In this document: positions 45,801 to 56,920 of the stretch, in pieces
Layout: every line of letters starts with the position of its first letter
Numbering within the stretch: position 1 is the stretch's first letter
Assembly: GCA_007922225.1 (NCBI GenBank)
Contig: ML680053.1
Location: 1,649,434-1,713,433 of the forward strand
Direction: 5' to 3'
From: Emydura subglobosa
Taxonomy: Eukaryota; Chordata; Testudines; Chelidae
DNA length: 64,000 bases
Made by a program: the position numbers and the translations under genes
Notes under the pieces: generated by a model
The model's database searches: none
Told to the model about the DNA's origin: nothing
What the model saw: the letters and a program-made list of their open reading frames with translations, nothing else

Positions 45801-45895
45801 ATTATTTTGGGGGAGTTCTATGGGCTGTGGTATACAGGAGATAGACTAGTTGATTACAATGTTCCCTCTGCCCTTGGAATCTATGACTGAATTCT
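42850..45895 (+). mobile_element. Old CR1 LINE, heavily decayed, same orientation
   Basis: Recognisable DNA blocks in CR1 order: 'cctgtacaccaaagttagga' (endonuclease start, NAR block), 'attactgaaacctggtggg' (ITETWW, 43048-43066), 'aaaggggacttcaat' (GDFN), 'tcagcagggccagataactt' (polymerase start), 'tagatttctatatggcattt' (motif A), and 'ttgcagggatcggttcttgg' (motif B, 45177-45196). Later blocks include 'aattggagagagtttagcaa', and the tail is near 45870-45895 ('ggaatctatga'). Stops are everywhere. It lies directly 3' of the young CR1, and a 0.4-kb insertion interrupts it. Confidence 0.8.
43706..44106. mobile_element. 0.4-kb insertion in the old CR1, possible solo LTR
   Basis: The CR1 reading FTKKNQLQVKSAGRKY stops at about 43705 and resumes at about 44107 with VNQKNVNDDWELFMKTLL. 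The inserted block is C-rich, starts 'caggaatcagggtctgc' and ends 'gtcactgccagg'. It has no frame. Size and composition would suit a solo LTR, but I found no clear TG...CA ends or duplication, so the class is open. Confidence 0.45.
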
Positions 45896-48318
45896 GCGCT
45901 TCCATTTGGGGACCAGTTCAGGAAAACAATGAAATAGATGCTTATTAATGTCAGTAGAACGTCAGCATTAGCTTAAGTGCTATCCTGAATCTGGTCCTTG
46001 AACATCTATGTGCACAATTTCATGCTGTATCTGCTCTGTCTCCAGAACTTGATATAGTCTTTCCCCAGGATCTGCTCTAGTATTAGCAGTGCTCCCCAGG
46101 CATTTTGTTTGGGTTACTTCTATGATAGGTCTTCATGTTCATGTATCCTAGAATTGATTATAAGAGTATAATGTGTTTCCGGTTTAGGTCATGGAGGAAG
46201 TTTTGTCACTTTCCCTAAGGTGAAACCAGAATTAGTTTGTTTTGACATAATGGTGAACAGAGGGGATTGGTTTGTTCAGCTCTGCAGCTATTGGACTCAG
46301 AAGATTCATTGGCAGCAGAATATGAACATCATTTTTACTTGTATTTTATCCTGTTCTAAGTAATTTGTATTGATGTTGAACTCTGGATCCAACTGCACAG
46401 AACAGAACTGGCCTGATTTATACCTTCAGCTTTATCGTTAATTTAATTTATTGATGAGTTGAAATTATCTAGCCTTTAGTTTCATAGAAGGCTAAAAATG
46501 TTCTCTGATAGAATTTTGTAGGCAGTTTTGTGGGACCAAGGTAGTTGTAATTTTGGGTGTGGACTATTTTTTCATATTAAATTTCAATTTATTAGTCGTA
46601 GGGACTTGTGTCAGGAAGGCCAGTTTTTTGGTTTTACCTGTTTAGTCCCTTTGCCTAGAAGGTTCATTAAAGAGGACAAAAGACTTTTACTCCCCTCCCC
46701 ACTGCCCTAAAGATGAGTCTTGCAAATGAATTTCTCCCATCAGCTGAGCTTGCAGCTTAAAGCAAAAGGGGGAAGGGAATAAAAATCCCTAACAAGGAAG
46801 AACTGTATTTTTATGCTGTTTGGACTCTGGGGGGCAAGAATTACTAGGCATAAGCTAAAGATCCCAAGTGTTTAGCCTCAGTTAGCCCTACAGGGATACA
46901 GAGCTTGCATATCATAGAAGCGTTTATTACTTTTTGAAACTTAAGATTGGAACTCATTTGTGTGTGTGTATGTTCCCCTGCTTTAACCTTGTAAATAACT
47001 CATTTTCTTTTCCTATACAACTTTAGGTAGTTTTATTGTAGAATTAGCTACAAGCGTTGTCTTTGGTGTGAGATCTAAAGTGCAATTGATCTGGGGTAAG
47101 TGACTGGTCCTTTGAGACTGGGAATAACCTGAATATTATTGTGATTCTTGGTGTAAGGGACCATCTGTCACAAAGATAGGCTCACCTGAATGGTAAAACA
47201 GATCAGAGTACCCAAGGGGACTGTCTGTGACTCCATGTTAAGGCTGTGATAGTGCCTGAGGAATTTACACTTGATAATTAGTTGGTGAAATCTAAGTATA
47301 GAATTCACATCCAATTTGAGGTTTGTGCCCTGGTTCTTAACAGTCTGCCCTGAGGTTGACACTCATGCTCTTGAGCCACTGCAGGACAGTTTGACAAAGA
47401 TAGGCGTCATATTTCAGTCATTCCTTAGAAGTTTGGGGGATTTCTGAGGTACAGTGGGCAAATCACTTTGTTAGAAGCTAAAGAGGGTAGAACTGAAGTA
47501 CTCTCCTCTCTCTCTCTCTGTTCCAGCTCCTGGGCACCTAAGTGCATATTTATCTTCTCCACAGTTGGATAAATACTTTATCTGTTTTTAATTAGGTGAT
47601 ACATTTCTCCCTCAGTTCTGTGTAGTAGAAATTTTAAACTGAGTTCCGCGTGCCAAAGTGAATCCAATGCCATTTTAATTTATGAAGTGGCTGCAATTAA
47701 TATTTTTTCTCTGACACTTTTTGCATGTTTAATTGGTGTCTATAGAGCAGGCATGTGATCTATAGCTTGGTTACTGGGAAGGAAGGTGTTCCGAATTAAG
47801 TAGCTTGTTGTTGCTGGGTTAAATGCATCGTTTTGGGGTTAATGATGCTAGAGAACAATTCACTGACTTCTGCAATGTTAGAAGCTCCCTGCGTTTAGCT
47901 GTATGGTCAACTGCTCACTAATTGCTAATTAAGTACCTTTGTTTATAGTTAATCTACTCATGTAGCTGTCTGAGGTCCCCGGCGCATTGAGCCTATGGAA
48001 ATCAGATGTCATATTTTTTGGTTATTGGAGAGATTAGGTTTTCCTGCTAGAATGATTGTGCACAATGCAAGTTAGTTACACTCACTGTGTTTGATGCCTG
48101 TATTGACAGTTTAACAATTCTCCCAGAATGACACCATTGTTGGGTGATGTGCACAGAATTTTACATCGAGTTGGTACAGATGAACACACAAGCTGCTGTG
48201 CAAAATAGATCTGTTCCTCCTCTTGGTACATGTGACAAGTTTGTGTGTATAATAAACCTGCACATCAAGACAATAGACACCTGTATTTCTATAATATTAA
48301 AAGTGGGTGAATGGCTTA
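45896..48318. other. Intronic DNA, mostly repeat-free
   Basis: No gene. 45905-46010 may be another degraded member of the palindromic family seen at 16482. A short CT run lies at 47506-47519. Confidence 0.45.
47590..48080. promoter_or_regulatory. Second repeat-free TAAT-rich block
   Basis: Contains 'ttaattaggtg', 'gtttaattggtg', 'gggttaatgatg' and 'ctaattgctaattaagtacc'. Several homeodomain-type cores lie within 500 bases lacking transposons. Candidate conserved non-coding element; evidence is composition only. Confidence 0.2.
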
Positions 48319-48543
48319 GGCCATGTTTACACATATGTCGACAAAACTTATGTCGCTCAGGGGAGTGAAAAATAACAAACCCCTGCGCGACATAAATTTC
48401 ACCAGCATAAGCCTCATGTGAACAGCACTGTGTTGGTGGGAGATGGACGGGAGAGCTCTCTCCCCTCTACATAGGGTAGCTACATCAGCAATCTTACAGC
48501 AGTACAGCTGCGCTATTGTCAGCTTGCTAGTGTTTACGTGGCC
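48319..48543. mobile_element. PIF/Harbinger MITE, 225 bp, exact TTA TSD
   Basis: Left end 'ggccatgtttacac', right end 'gtgtttacgtggcc', an inverted repeat with two mismatches. TTA lies directly outside both ends (48316-48318 and 48544-48546). The 3-bp TWA duplication is the PIF/Harbinger signature and anchors the family assignment of the other MITEs. Confidence 0.92.
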
Positions 48544-49023
48544 TTAGTAATTTGTCAGTTTACAGAGGTTTCTTACACAAAATGCATATGTAAATAATGT
48601 TTGCAGTGTTGTTGAAGACACCACACCACAATTCACACAGGAATGTAAGGAAACCATCAAACCCTTCCCCAAACAACTCTGAGTAACTCTACAGCCTCAT
48701 CCCCCCCATGAACCAGAATGGATAAAAATTGATTTTTTTTTTCAAAACAGATTTTTAAATATAAACCTATTTAAAATGAAATCTGTATGTAATACAAAAT
48801 ATGTTAAAGCCTAAATTTATTGTAAACTCTTAAAATGTTTAAATAAAAAATAAATCTACTGAATCCATGAGCCTCTATTAACAACTATGAGTTAATGGCT
48901 GCTTTTCTAGGTAAAGAAAGAATCAGGGGGAAGACATCTAACTTTTGAGGTCAAGCTTTATAAATATGGCACAATTGGTCGGACCAAGTAACTTAGGAGA
49001 CTGTCTCATTTTCAAGAGACTGA

Positions 49024-50580
49024 GCCATGTCTGTACTACAAACTTTTGTCACCTTAAATTCTGTCAGCATACAGCCACCACAGTTAGTACATCGCTTGTA
49101 TGCATGCATACTTGGCTCCTTGTGTCGGTGGAGCACTAGGAGTGCTTGTGTTGATTGAGAGTACGGTGCACCATGGGTATGTATCCATGTTGTGCAACTT
49201 GCCATCATCCAGCACGCTGTCTTTTAGGAAGTTTTGGCAATGCATGATGGGCCAAAACAACTCATCCAGGGGTGACTGGCAGCCTGGACTCGACTTCCCG
49301 ATAAGCAAATGTCTCTATCCACCAACCCCTGTAGCCCTCCTTGTTGTCTGCCATCTCTGATAGAAGCATGGAGCCTGCACAGCTCTGCACTGTTGTCATG
49401 AACATTGCAAGCACAGGGCACATGATTCTGCAATATTTTCAGAGCCACAAGAAGAACCAAATGAGTGAAACATAGTGAGAACCAGTTCAAGGTTGTTGGT
49501 GACGTTCTCGGATCAGCTGCAGATGATGAAGTGCTACTTCTGGGCCTGAAAAACCAGCACTGACTGGTGGGATTGCATTGTCATGCAGGTTTCAGGTGAC
49601 CAGCAGTGGCTGTAGAACTTTCAGATGCGCAAGACTATGTTCCTGGATCTGTATGGCAAGCTCACCCTAGCCCTACAGAACATGAGAAATGAGAGCTGCA
49701 TTGACAGTGGAGAAGTGAGTGGCAATCGCGTGGTGGAAACTTGCAATGCCAGATTGCTACCAGTCAGTCAGGAATCAATCTGGAGTTGGGAAATCCACCC
49801 TGGGGGCTGTTATCGTGCAAACGTGCAGGGCTATTGATCGCCTACTGCTATGCAGGATTGTGATTGTTGGTAATGTACACGACTTAGTGGATGGATTTGC
49901 AACAATGGGGTTCCCAAACTGTTGGGGGGAAGAGGAACCCTAGAGATGGCATGCATATTCCGACTTTGGCACCAGAACACCTTGCTGCGGGGTACATCAA
50001 CAGGAAGGGCTGCTTTTCTGTGGTTTTGCAAGTGCTGATGGATCACCAGGGATGCTTCACTGACATCAATGTGAGTTGGTCAGGGAAAGTGCATGACACT
50101 TGGATCTTTAAGAACACAGGAATTTTCAGAAAGCTGCAAGCAGCGACTTTCCTGACCAGCGGATTACCACTGGCAATGTTGAAATGTCAATAGTAATCCT
50201 GGGGTACCCAGCCTGCCCCTTGCTCTCCAGTTCATGAAGCCGTACGCCAGCCACCTCGACAGCACCAAGGAACAATTCAGCTACAGTGCAGAATGACAGT
50301 TGATTGTGCTTTTGGTCATTTGAAGAGGCACTGGTATTGCTTACTCACAAGGCTGGACCTCAGTGAGGAAAAATAGTCCAATGATTATAGCTGCTTTCTG
50401 TGGCCTGTATAATATCTGTGAAGGATAGGGGGAAAAGATTGCTCCAGGGTGAAAGTGGAGAGGCTGTCTGCTGAATATGAACAGCCAGATACAAGGCCTG
50501 TTAAAAGAGCTTAGTGCAGAGATATACTCAACAGGGAGGCTTTGAAAGACCGTTTTAACAGTGAGCCAGAAGAATGTGTG
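49024..50580 (+). mobile_element. PIF/Harbinger transposon, autonomous-type relic
   Basis: The left end 'gccatgtctgtactacaaac' resembles the MITE termini in this window, so this is a plausible relative of their transposase source. The transposase relic fills 49500-50580. I could not find the right terminal repeat, so the copy may be truncated or its end decayed. Confidence 0.7.
49500..50580 (+). pseudogene. Harbinger (HARBI1-like) transposase pseudogene
   Basis: Frames in order: VAIAWWKLAMPDCYQS...GVGKSTLGAVI (49719 onward, helix-turn-helix block), then LVDGFATMGFPNCWG. A frameshift leads to DGMHIPTLAPEHLAAGYINR (49938 onward), KGCFSVVLQVLMDHQGCFTD and WSGKVHDTWIFKNTGIFRKL. After a stop come ILGYPACPLL (50200), CRMTVDCAFGHLKRHWYCLL (50288) and LDLSEEK. 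The family's DDE triad would be D in DG.HIP, D in GDPAYP and E in ECAFGRLK. Here the second is Y (GYPACP) and the third is D (DCAFG), so catalysis is lost as well as the frame. The C-terminal tail PDTRPVKRA...REALKDRFN is recognisable to about 50575. Confidence 0.88.
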
Positions 50581-51539
50581 GTGGTAGTGTGTGCTCTCCC
50601 TGGCCCTGGTCTTTTGTGGCCTGGTAGGATTTGTGTGGTGATTGTTGTACATGCAGGAATATAACATTGTCGAAGCACCTGTTAGTTTTGTTTGTTGAGG
50701 GGGTGCATGGGGTATATAGAGACACTGAATGCTGGCACCATTTTCCACAGGCTGTGGTGATTTTAGCTGAAATCTCACTCCTGAGGGTAACAAAAGCAGT
50801 GAAAGCACAGCTGCTTGTGGTGTCCCGAAGCCGCCCAGGCAGGATACTGCTAGCATGAGTATTTCAATGGAGCCTGCTGAAGTTATCACTGAGCAGCATG
50901 GGAAAGTGTCCTACCGCAGAGGAAGAAATAAGGCAGCCCTCCCTAGAAACCTTCAGCAGAGGATTGCAGCAGGTACCTTCATGAAAGTTTGTAAATAAGC
51001 AATGTATCATTCACCATTTGGTAATGTATTAAAAATGTACAGTTAACAAGAATCAGAAAATATTAAGCTATATAATTGCTTAAATAAACGTGTATAGTTA
51101 TAGTGTACCTCCTGCGTAGGAAAAAGATGTGCCAAATCTAGTGTAAAGGCTCTATTTAGTTGTAAATCAATATGTTTTAATGGTTATATCAACCAATGAG
51201 AATGCAGCTTTCTGTGGAAAATAACTGAAATACAGATGGAAAAGTTGATTACAAGTCCATGTAAACAAATCACTTGGTGATTTAAATCACTGATTTAGAT
51301 CACCTTGATTTAAATCAATGCATCCTACCACAAATCCACTCCAGAGACCATCTGTGTGCTTCCCAGAATACAAAAATAAGGGAACCCAGGCAGATCCATC
51401 ATATCTGGCTACAGCATTCTTACTGAAGGAATAGCAGGACTCATAGAAACCATCCTCAAACCACTCACCACACAAAGGGCTAGTTTCCTTCAGGACAGAA
51501 CTGACTTCCTTCAGAAACTCAAACATTAAAAACCTCCCT

Positions 51540-52150
51540 CACAACACCATTCTTGCAACCATAGAGGTCACCTCCCTATACATCAACATCCCTCCTCGTG
51601 ACGGCATAGCTGCCTGCATCAGATATCTACAAGACAATGGACAATGCTCAGAAATCCACCCTGTACACATCTCCAAACTCATCCATTTCATCCTCACCCA
51701 TAACAAGTTTACATTCAACGACAAATATTTTGCCCAAAACATGGGAAAACCAATGGGTACTAGGATGGCTGCCCAATATGCCAGCCTCTTCATGGACCGC
51801 CTCAAGGAAGAATTACTGGAAAAAATGCACCACAAAACCAATGATATACCTCTGATACACTGATGATATTTTCATCCTCTGGACAGGCAACCTAAACTCC
51901 ATTATAGATTTCCATCGCAACTTCAAGAAACCACAACCCATCCATCAAACTCTCCCACACCAGCATCAGCTTCCTGCACACCCTGTTCAGTTTCAGCAGT
52001 GGAACCTGCAGACAACTGTATACAAGAAACCCAGGGATCACCATGCTTACCTCCACAGATCCAGTAATATCCCCAGACACACCAAGAAATCTATCAACCA
52101 CCAGGCACTTAGCATATTCTGTGATATCTATGAGGAGAAAGTCTGGGATA
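51540..52150 (+). pseudogene. Penelope-like reverse transcriptase remnant
   Basis: IEVTSLYINIPPRDGIAACI (from 51561) is motif A; family members have DVTSLYTNIP, so the catalytic aspartate appears as glutamate here (gag, 51564-51566). HISKLIHFILTHNKFTFNDK and MGKPMGTRMAAQYASLFMD (motif B) follow in the same frame. YTDDIFILW (motif C, 51856-51882) is intact but one frame over, so an indel lies just before it. TVYKKPRDHHAYLHRSSN and IPRHTKKSI are the family's C-terminal thumb region. Confidence 0.85.
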
Positions 52151-52584
52151 CACAGCTTAACACTTAAAACCTCCTCCACCAAACAAGGACACTCCACCAT
52201 AGAAGTAGATCACATCAAGGAACACGCTACCCAAATACCCTGAGAGAACCTGCTTCAATACAGGGGGAAAAAAGCCCCACTAATCATAAATCCCTAGTTG
52301 TCCCCTACCACCCCCACTGGAACCCATATGGGGTATCAACAAATAACTGCGACCCACACTTGATGGGTACATCATCCTGAAAGAAATCTTTCCCAGACCT
52401 CCTCTTCAGACTTTCAAACAGCCCTCCAACTTCATCATCAAAAGCACTCTCCCCATAGACCAGGACACACAGCAATCCAAAGCGGCACCAGACCCTGCCA
52501 GAACAATGGATGCAAAACCTGCAGCCATATCTCCACTGCTATGATGATCAGCACCCTCCAAAACACACCTTCCAAGACCCATGG

Positions 52585-52850
52585 GGTCTTACGCATGCCT
52601 GTCACAACATATGGCATACCTCATCCAGTGCATCAAATGCCCCAACAACTGCTATGTGGGGGAAACCAGACAAAACACTATGTTGTCGAATGTGGTCACA
52701 CAGAAAAATGATAAAGACAAAAATACCCTGTCACCCATGTGTGAACACTTTCCACAAATATTCATTCCATATCTGACCTCTCAGTCCTCATCCTCAAAAG
52801 AAACCTGTACAGCTCTTTCAAAAGACGACACTGGGAACTTAAATTCATAA
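52585..52850 (+). pseudogene. Penelope-like GIY-YIG endonuclease remnant
   Basis: AYLIQCIKCPNNCYVGETRQ begins at 52614. YLIQC corresponds to GIY and YVGET to YIG, with the paired cysteines (C..C) typical of Penelope endonucleases between them. Downstream KNTLSPMCEHFPQIFIPYLT corresponds to the ...VGEHF... block; the usual catalytic Arg/His segment after the second motif is altered (TMLSNVVTQKN). The frame is open for 89 codons. Confidence 0.85.
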
Positions 52851-53173
52851 CTCTGAGGGACACTAAAAACCAGAGTTTTAACAGAGACACTGGTTGTATG
52901 GCTCATTACAACAATTGGTAACAGTGTGCTGCCTAATACCCTCCTTGTCCTATGGCTACAGAAGTGTTAATTGCCCTCTTCATCTTAAGTGGTCTCCTAC
53001 AACATGTGTGAACCCCTTATGTTTAACAATCATCCCACCTTGTATTTAGCGTGGACATGACTCTCTGGTTAACTTCTCCAGACCTAAGGAAGAGCTCTGC
53101 GACACTCAAAAGGTTGTCCCTTCCACCAATAGAAATTAGTTGTCACCCCTCTTGTCTCTGTGTAAATCATGTA

Positions 53174-53526
53174 GGGCTGGTCATTTGACCACTCCAAAAA
53201 TAATTTAGTCAATTAACTGGTCAAATAATGTCAAAAAGTTTTAAAGCACTAATTTATTAGAACAGTAACACAAAATATTAAGACTTTATGGTCTCCAGCA
53301 GGCTTAGTCTTAGATACTTACACCTAATTACAAAAAACAAGTTACTTAGCTGAGTAATTTTAACTCAGAAGAATGTGAAACACAGTGAAATGAAGTTCTA
53401 AAAAAAGAAAAAATAGCACCATAATACAATCAAAAATGTAAGCCACCACCTATATGAGATCTTCCTGGGATATTCGACCATATTTGACTATGGTCAAATA
53501 ATAGGTAGTCAATTGACCGGCTTCCC
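53174..53526. mobile_element. Candidate MITE with 'gggctggtca' ends
   Basis: The left end 'gggctggtcatttgaccac' and the inverse of the right end (gggaagccggtcaattgac) are imperfect inverted repeats. Both sides carry extra 'tggtcaaataat' phrases, in the same orientation. About 350 bases, non-coding. No clear target duplication. Confidence 0.5.
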
Positions 53527-53779
53527 AAGCCAAAAATTATGGAAACTTGGTCACTCTATAGATCCGTCCAGGTAGTGTCACCCTTTGAAGCAGCTTTATA
53601 GGAAGCTTAGTCTGACACTATTTGCTCCTTATTTTGTGTTGCAACTAGTTATATTAAGTTTTACCTGTTGGAGTTTTTAAAAAAAATTTCCGTCATGATA
53701 AATAAACAGAACATTCTTAGCTCTTAAAAGCAAACAAAACTCATGTTATGTTCAGGGCACAAGCATAATTTTTTCAGGC

Positions 53780-55670
53780 CCAGTACAAACTTGTAACATG
53801 GGCCCCCTCCCACACACACACCACAATCCCTCATCCCATACATATAATCTCATGAGCCATGAAAAAAGTTTGAATTCAGATATTACTGTTCTATATTCTA
53901 CATTTCTGAAAAATGCCCCCCTTTGATATTTTTGTTTAACATAACACCCAGCCTGAGAGTCCTACAGGTTTGCTGACTATTTTGTAACTTTTTGGTCATT
54001 ATAAAGGTATTATATCTTGTCAATGTCTTGATTTTTTTTATTCTAATGAACCAATGTGACTGCAAACATTTTATAATTAGGCTAATTAACTTTAAAGTTT
54101 TTTTTTCTGGCCTTTTTCATTTCAAAATCATGAATTGGCCCCCCAAAACTATAATCTCAAGAGTTCCAAGAAAGTGACCTTTGTGTGGGTCACCTCTCAG
54201 ATTATTATCTCCTTGGAATGCTAAACCTCGTGAAGCAAGAAGTAAGGTAACATTCAACCATCTTTCCAATATTTCTTCCCATCTTGTAGTTTCTGTTAAT
54301 ATTTGTTTTTGAATCTCACAGTCCATTCCATGTCCACCTGACAGTGACTGCTGTAATTTTTTCCACTGGCAGTAGCAAGTTTTATATTCTATGCTTTTTT
54401 CATGTTCGGGAAGTTTAGTATATAGTTTACGCCGTTTTTTCACTATTGGTGAATACCCTTCATTTTTTGCCAGCATAATGCGCTGTTTAAGCCTTCCTTC
54501 AGGAAACAGCTGACATGGAAAACAATACAATGCTTGATTGGTAGCACTCCAAACAAGCCAGTCTCTTGGTATCTTTTCTCTGGTGTTGGAAATCTTACAT
54601 TTCACAAGAAATACAGGAAAATTATGCCCATCAACATCTTTTGGCATTGACTTCGCTAGCTTTCGCATTTCTTCAAAAGTCAGGACACCAGATAGAACAA
54701 TTTTTTGATGGATAGAATCTATTTTGTTTTCAGGCCACAAGCCTGATCTTGGAAAAGACAAGAATCACATAGCGTAGCACTACTATCTCCTGCTTCTTGT
54801 AAACCTTCTGAAAGTGGTGGTGGTAGTGGTGATGCTGCCTGACTATCTTCAAGCATTAGATTGGGGTCACATGATGCATGTTCTGGCAGCTTTTCTTTGT
54901 CATCAATTGCCAGTGCCACAGACTGTCTCTATATTGAAATAATTTTCATCTTGATTTATACTAACTGCTTCCCTAGTTAGTATATTGCCTGACTGCAGAA
55001 AGGCCTTGTCTGATTTGAAAAACTGGAAGATAGATTGGTGTCCTTTAGCTTCTCTTAGTTCCCATTCTTTTACCTCCTTACGTTTCTGGCTGCCTGATTT
55101 GTATTTATAGCCACCACCAGACATGGCAGTATGGGGGGGGGGGTGTGAGACCGTGAGTGAATTAGACACTTACTCACATATATTTTGGGCCTGCAAATCC
55201 TACCAGAGGAAGCAGCACTGGCTCCCACTGTCTTATGGTGTTTTGCTTTGCCCCTCCCACCAGCTGTCCCTCCCTCCTGCCTATGCCCAAGGAACTCTGG
55301 GACTGGTAGTTCTTGATCTAGATATGATAGACCATGTCACAGAGAGGAGCACAAATCTCTCTGTGTCTCAGTCTCAAATGACGAGTCCTAGTTTAACTGC
55401 ACAAGCACATGCTCTCTGTTCTAGAGAAGGGCCTGGGCTGAGCCAGCAGGCCCAGCAATTCACTGTTCAGAATGTTGCTTGAGACTGCTCTAACATTGCT
55501 TCTGATTGGCTCCAGCAAATCTCACAAGATCTGGACAATAGATACAGGGAAATAAGTTTCTATAAATATCCTCAGGCATGATCTACAATTTAGCCTCAAT
55601 TTTTTCCTCATGGTAATGGGGGTTGCAGCCTGGGCCGGGCCCCCCAGGGCCTCTGGGCCCCAGTAAAGTG
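53780..55670 (-). mobile_element. Truncated hAT transposon (Tip100/ZMYM-like)
   Basis: Carries the N-terminal half of a hAT transposase on the minus strand. C- and G-rich flanks near 53797 ('catgggccccctcc') and 55635-55665 may be parts of the termini, but I could not define inverted repeats. The catalytic core and dimerisation domain are missing. Confidence 0.65.
54117..55124 (-). pseudogene. hAT transposase N-terminal half, pseudogene
   Basis: Starts at ATG 55124-55122 as MSGGGYKYKSGSQKRKEVKE, with EAKGHQSIFQFFKS after it, the usual opening of Tip100/ZMYM1-like hAT proteins (basic stretch, then QSIF.FF). Frameshifts near 54910 and 54740 break it. The third part (54761-54117) has a TTF-type zinc-finger block: RDWLVWSATNQALYCFPCQL (W, C..C), then CYCQWKKLQQSLSGG. 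It ends in WEEILERWLNVTLLLASRGL and AFQGDNNLRG...GHFLGTLEII, corresponding to the region that precedes the RNase H fold. The frame ends shortly after, so the DDE core and hATC domain are absent. These enzymes move hAT DNA by cut and paste. Confidence 0.85.
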
Positions 55671-56619
55671 TACCTACCCTTCTCCCCCTTCCCCCCCATG
55701 TGGGGGTCCTGGTTATGTTTTTCTGAATAACCACACTGTGGACCTTTTAATCCTGTGTACTGAGTAGGTACATTAGGCTGTTTAGTGTTGCACCTCATGT
55801 CTATATTGATTTTGTTTTTTCCACCATGGAAAAAGGATAAAAAGATTAAATGAATTAACTGGAGAGGTCCAAAGAGAACATACATAAGAAAGAGGAGAGG
55901 AAAGATCTGAAAAAGATCTGTAGTGGGCTTGGGAACTTGTTATAAAAACAAGAATGTTAACTTAAAGGAAAGCAGGTGAGAGGGAAAAAAGAAAAATACA
56001 AGTTTTTAAAGGTGTTTTTCGACATACATTAGTTACCTGGTAGATTTTTTGGCATGTAATCTGAAACCACTATTTTTACATTTACCCCTGGAGAAAAATA
56101 AACTATTTTTAAGTGTGAGATCCAGTGAAGCTTTGACATAATACAGAATATGAAAAGAAGCCAGGCAGTGCTTACTTGTGATTTTACAATGTTGTACAAT
56201 ATAAAAACTGGGGAGAGTAACACATTCAGATCTTTCTTTCCCACTCCATCCCCCTACTGCTATGAGATTATATTTTTGAGTATTTTGTCCTGTCTAGTTT
56301 ACCTTGGTCCTAAGTGATGGGGTTTCCACCTCTTTCCTCAGAATCTTTCCTAATCCATCTCACTGACAGGGAGCTTTCTGGCTATTCCACCAAAGTTTTG
56401 TTTATTTCCCCTCCCTTTTCTCAATTTCATCCTATTAGTCTTAGTTCCATTCTTTTGGACCATTCAAAATTCTTCTCACTTCATATTCCCTTCTGCGTTG
56501 ATAGTTGTCAGCCTGCTTCATCATTATCTGTCTAAACTATTCACGTTCATTTCTTTTCATTTTTTTCTCATAAGTCAATTTCTCCTGCCCCCTTATTGCT
56601 TCTGTTGTTTTCCTCTCCT
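55671..56619. other. Intronic DNA, no gene seen
   Basis: No recognisable repeat or exon. The 100-codon minus frame at 55583-55885 crosses the GC-rich transposon edge and is chance. Confidence 0.4.
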
Positions 56620-56920
56620 CCCTCCAGTTTGTCTGCATCTTTCTGGTACTGTGGTGCCTAGAACTGCACACACTGTTTTCGGTTCATTCTTGGAATGAAT
56701 TAGGCATGCCTTTTAATGTATTTTTATTTAGAGAGGGACTGTCAGCTTCTGGCTTTCTGACACAATGCCTCTGTATATTCAGTCCAAGATCACATTGGCC
56801 TCCTTTGTAGAACATATTTATACAGCACTGTAAGGTATCCATACTGCAGTATCACATTGCAAATTCACATTTCATTTGTTGCCTACCAAGTCTTTAAACC
56901 TCTTTCCAAGATTTTGTAGC
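56620..56920 (-). mobile_element. Very old CR1/L3-like LINE fragment
   Basis: 'gtttgtctgcatctttctgg' then 'cctagaactgcacacactgt' is the reversed phrase also found at 36475-36530 ('aatttgtccacatccttcct ... aactgggcacaatactcc'). 'atcacattggcctcctttg' continues the same 3' direction. Strongly diverged. Confidence 0.55.

Larger units (their letters stand above)
48714..51335. mobile_element. Candidate outer DNA transposon holding a Harbinger copy
   Basis: The left end 'agaatggataaaaattgatt' (about 48716) and the inverse of the right end 'aaatcaatgcatcct' (51315-51329) form an imperfect terminal repeat (AGRATGSAT...TTGATTT). The sequences just inside (48730-49020 and 50985-51310) are AT-rich and non-coding, and Harbinger sequence fills the middle. 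No duplication was verified, so the nesting is a hypothesis. Confidence 0.35.
51336..53150 (+). mobile_element. Penelope-like element, decayed
   Basis: Reverse-transcriptase motifs are followed by a GIY-YIG endonuclease, the arrangement of Penelope-like retroelements. The 3' UTR near 53090-53150 ends with 'agacctaaggaagagctctg', a phrase I associate with reptile Penelope 3' ends. The 5' limit is set by the neighbouring DNA element and may be truncated. Confidence 0.82.

Noticed and set aside
50341..50889. 182-codon minus-strand frame
   Set aside because: Antisense to the end of the Harbinger transposase and its 3' region; no domain.
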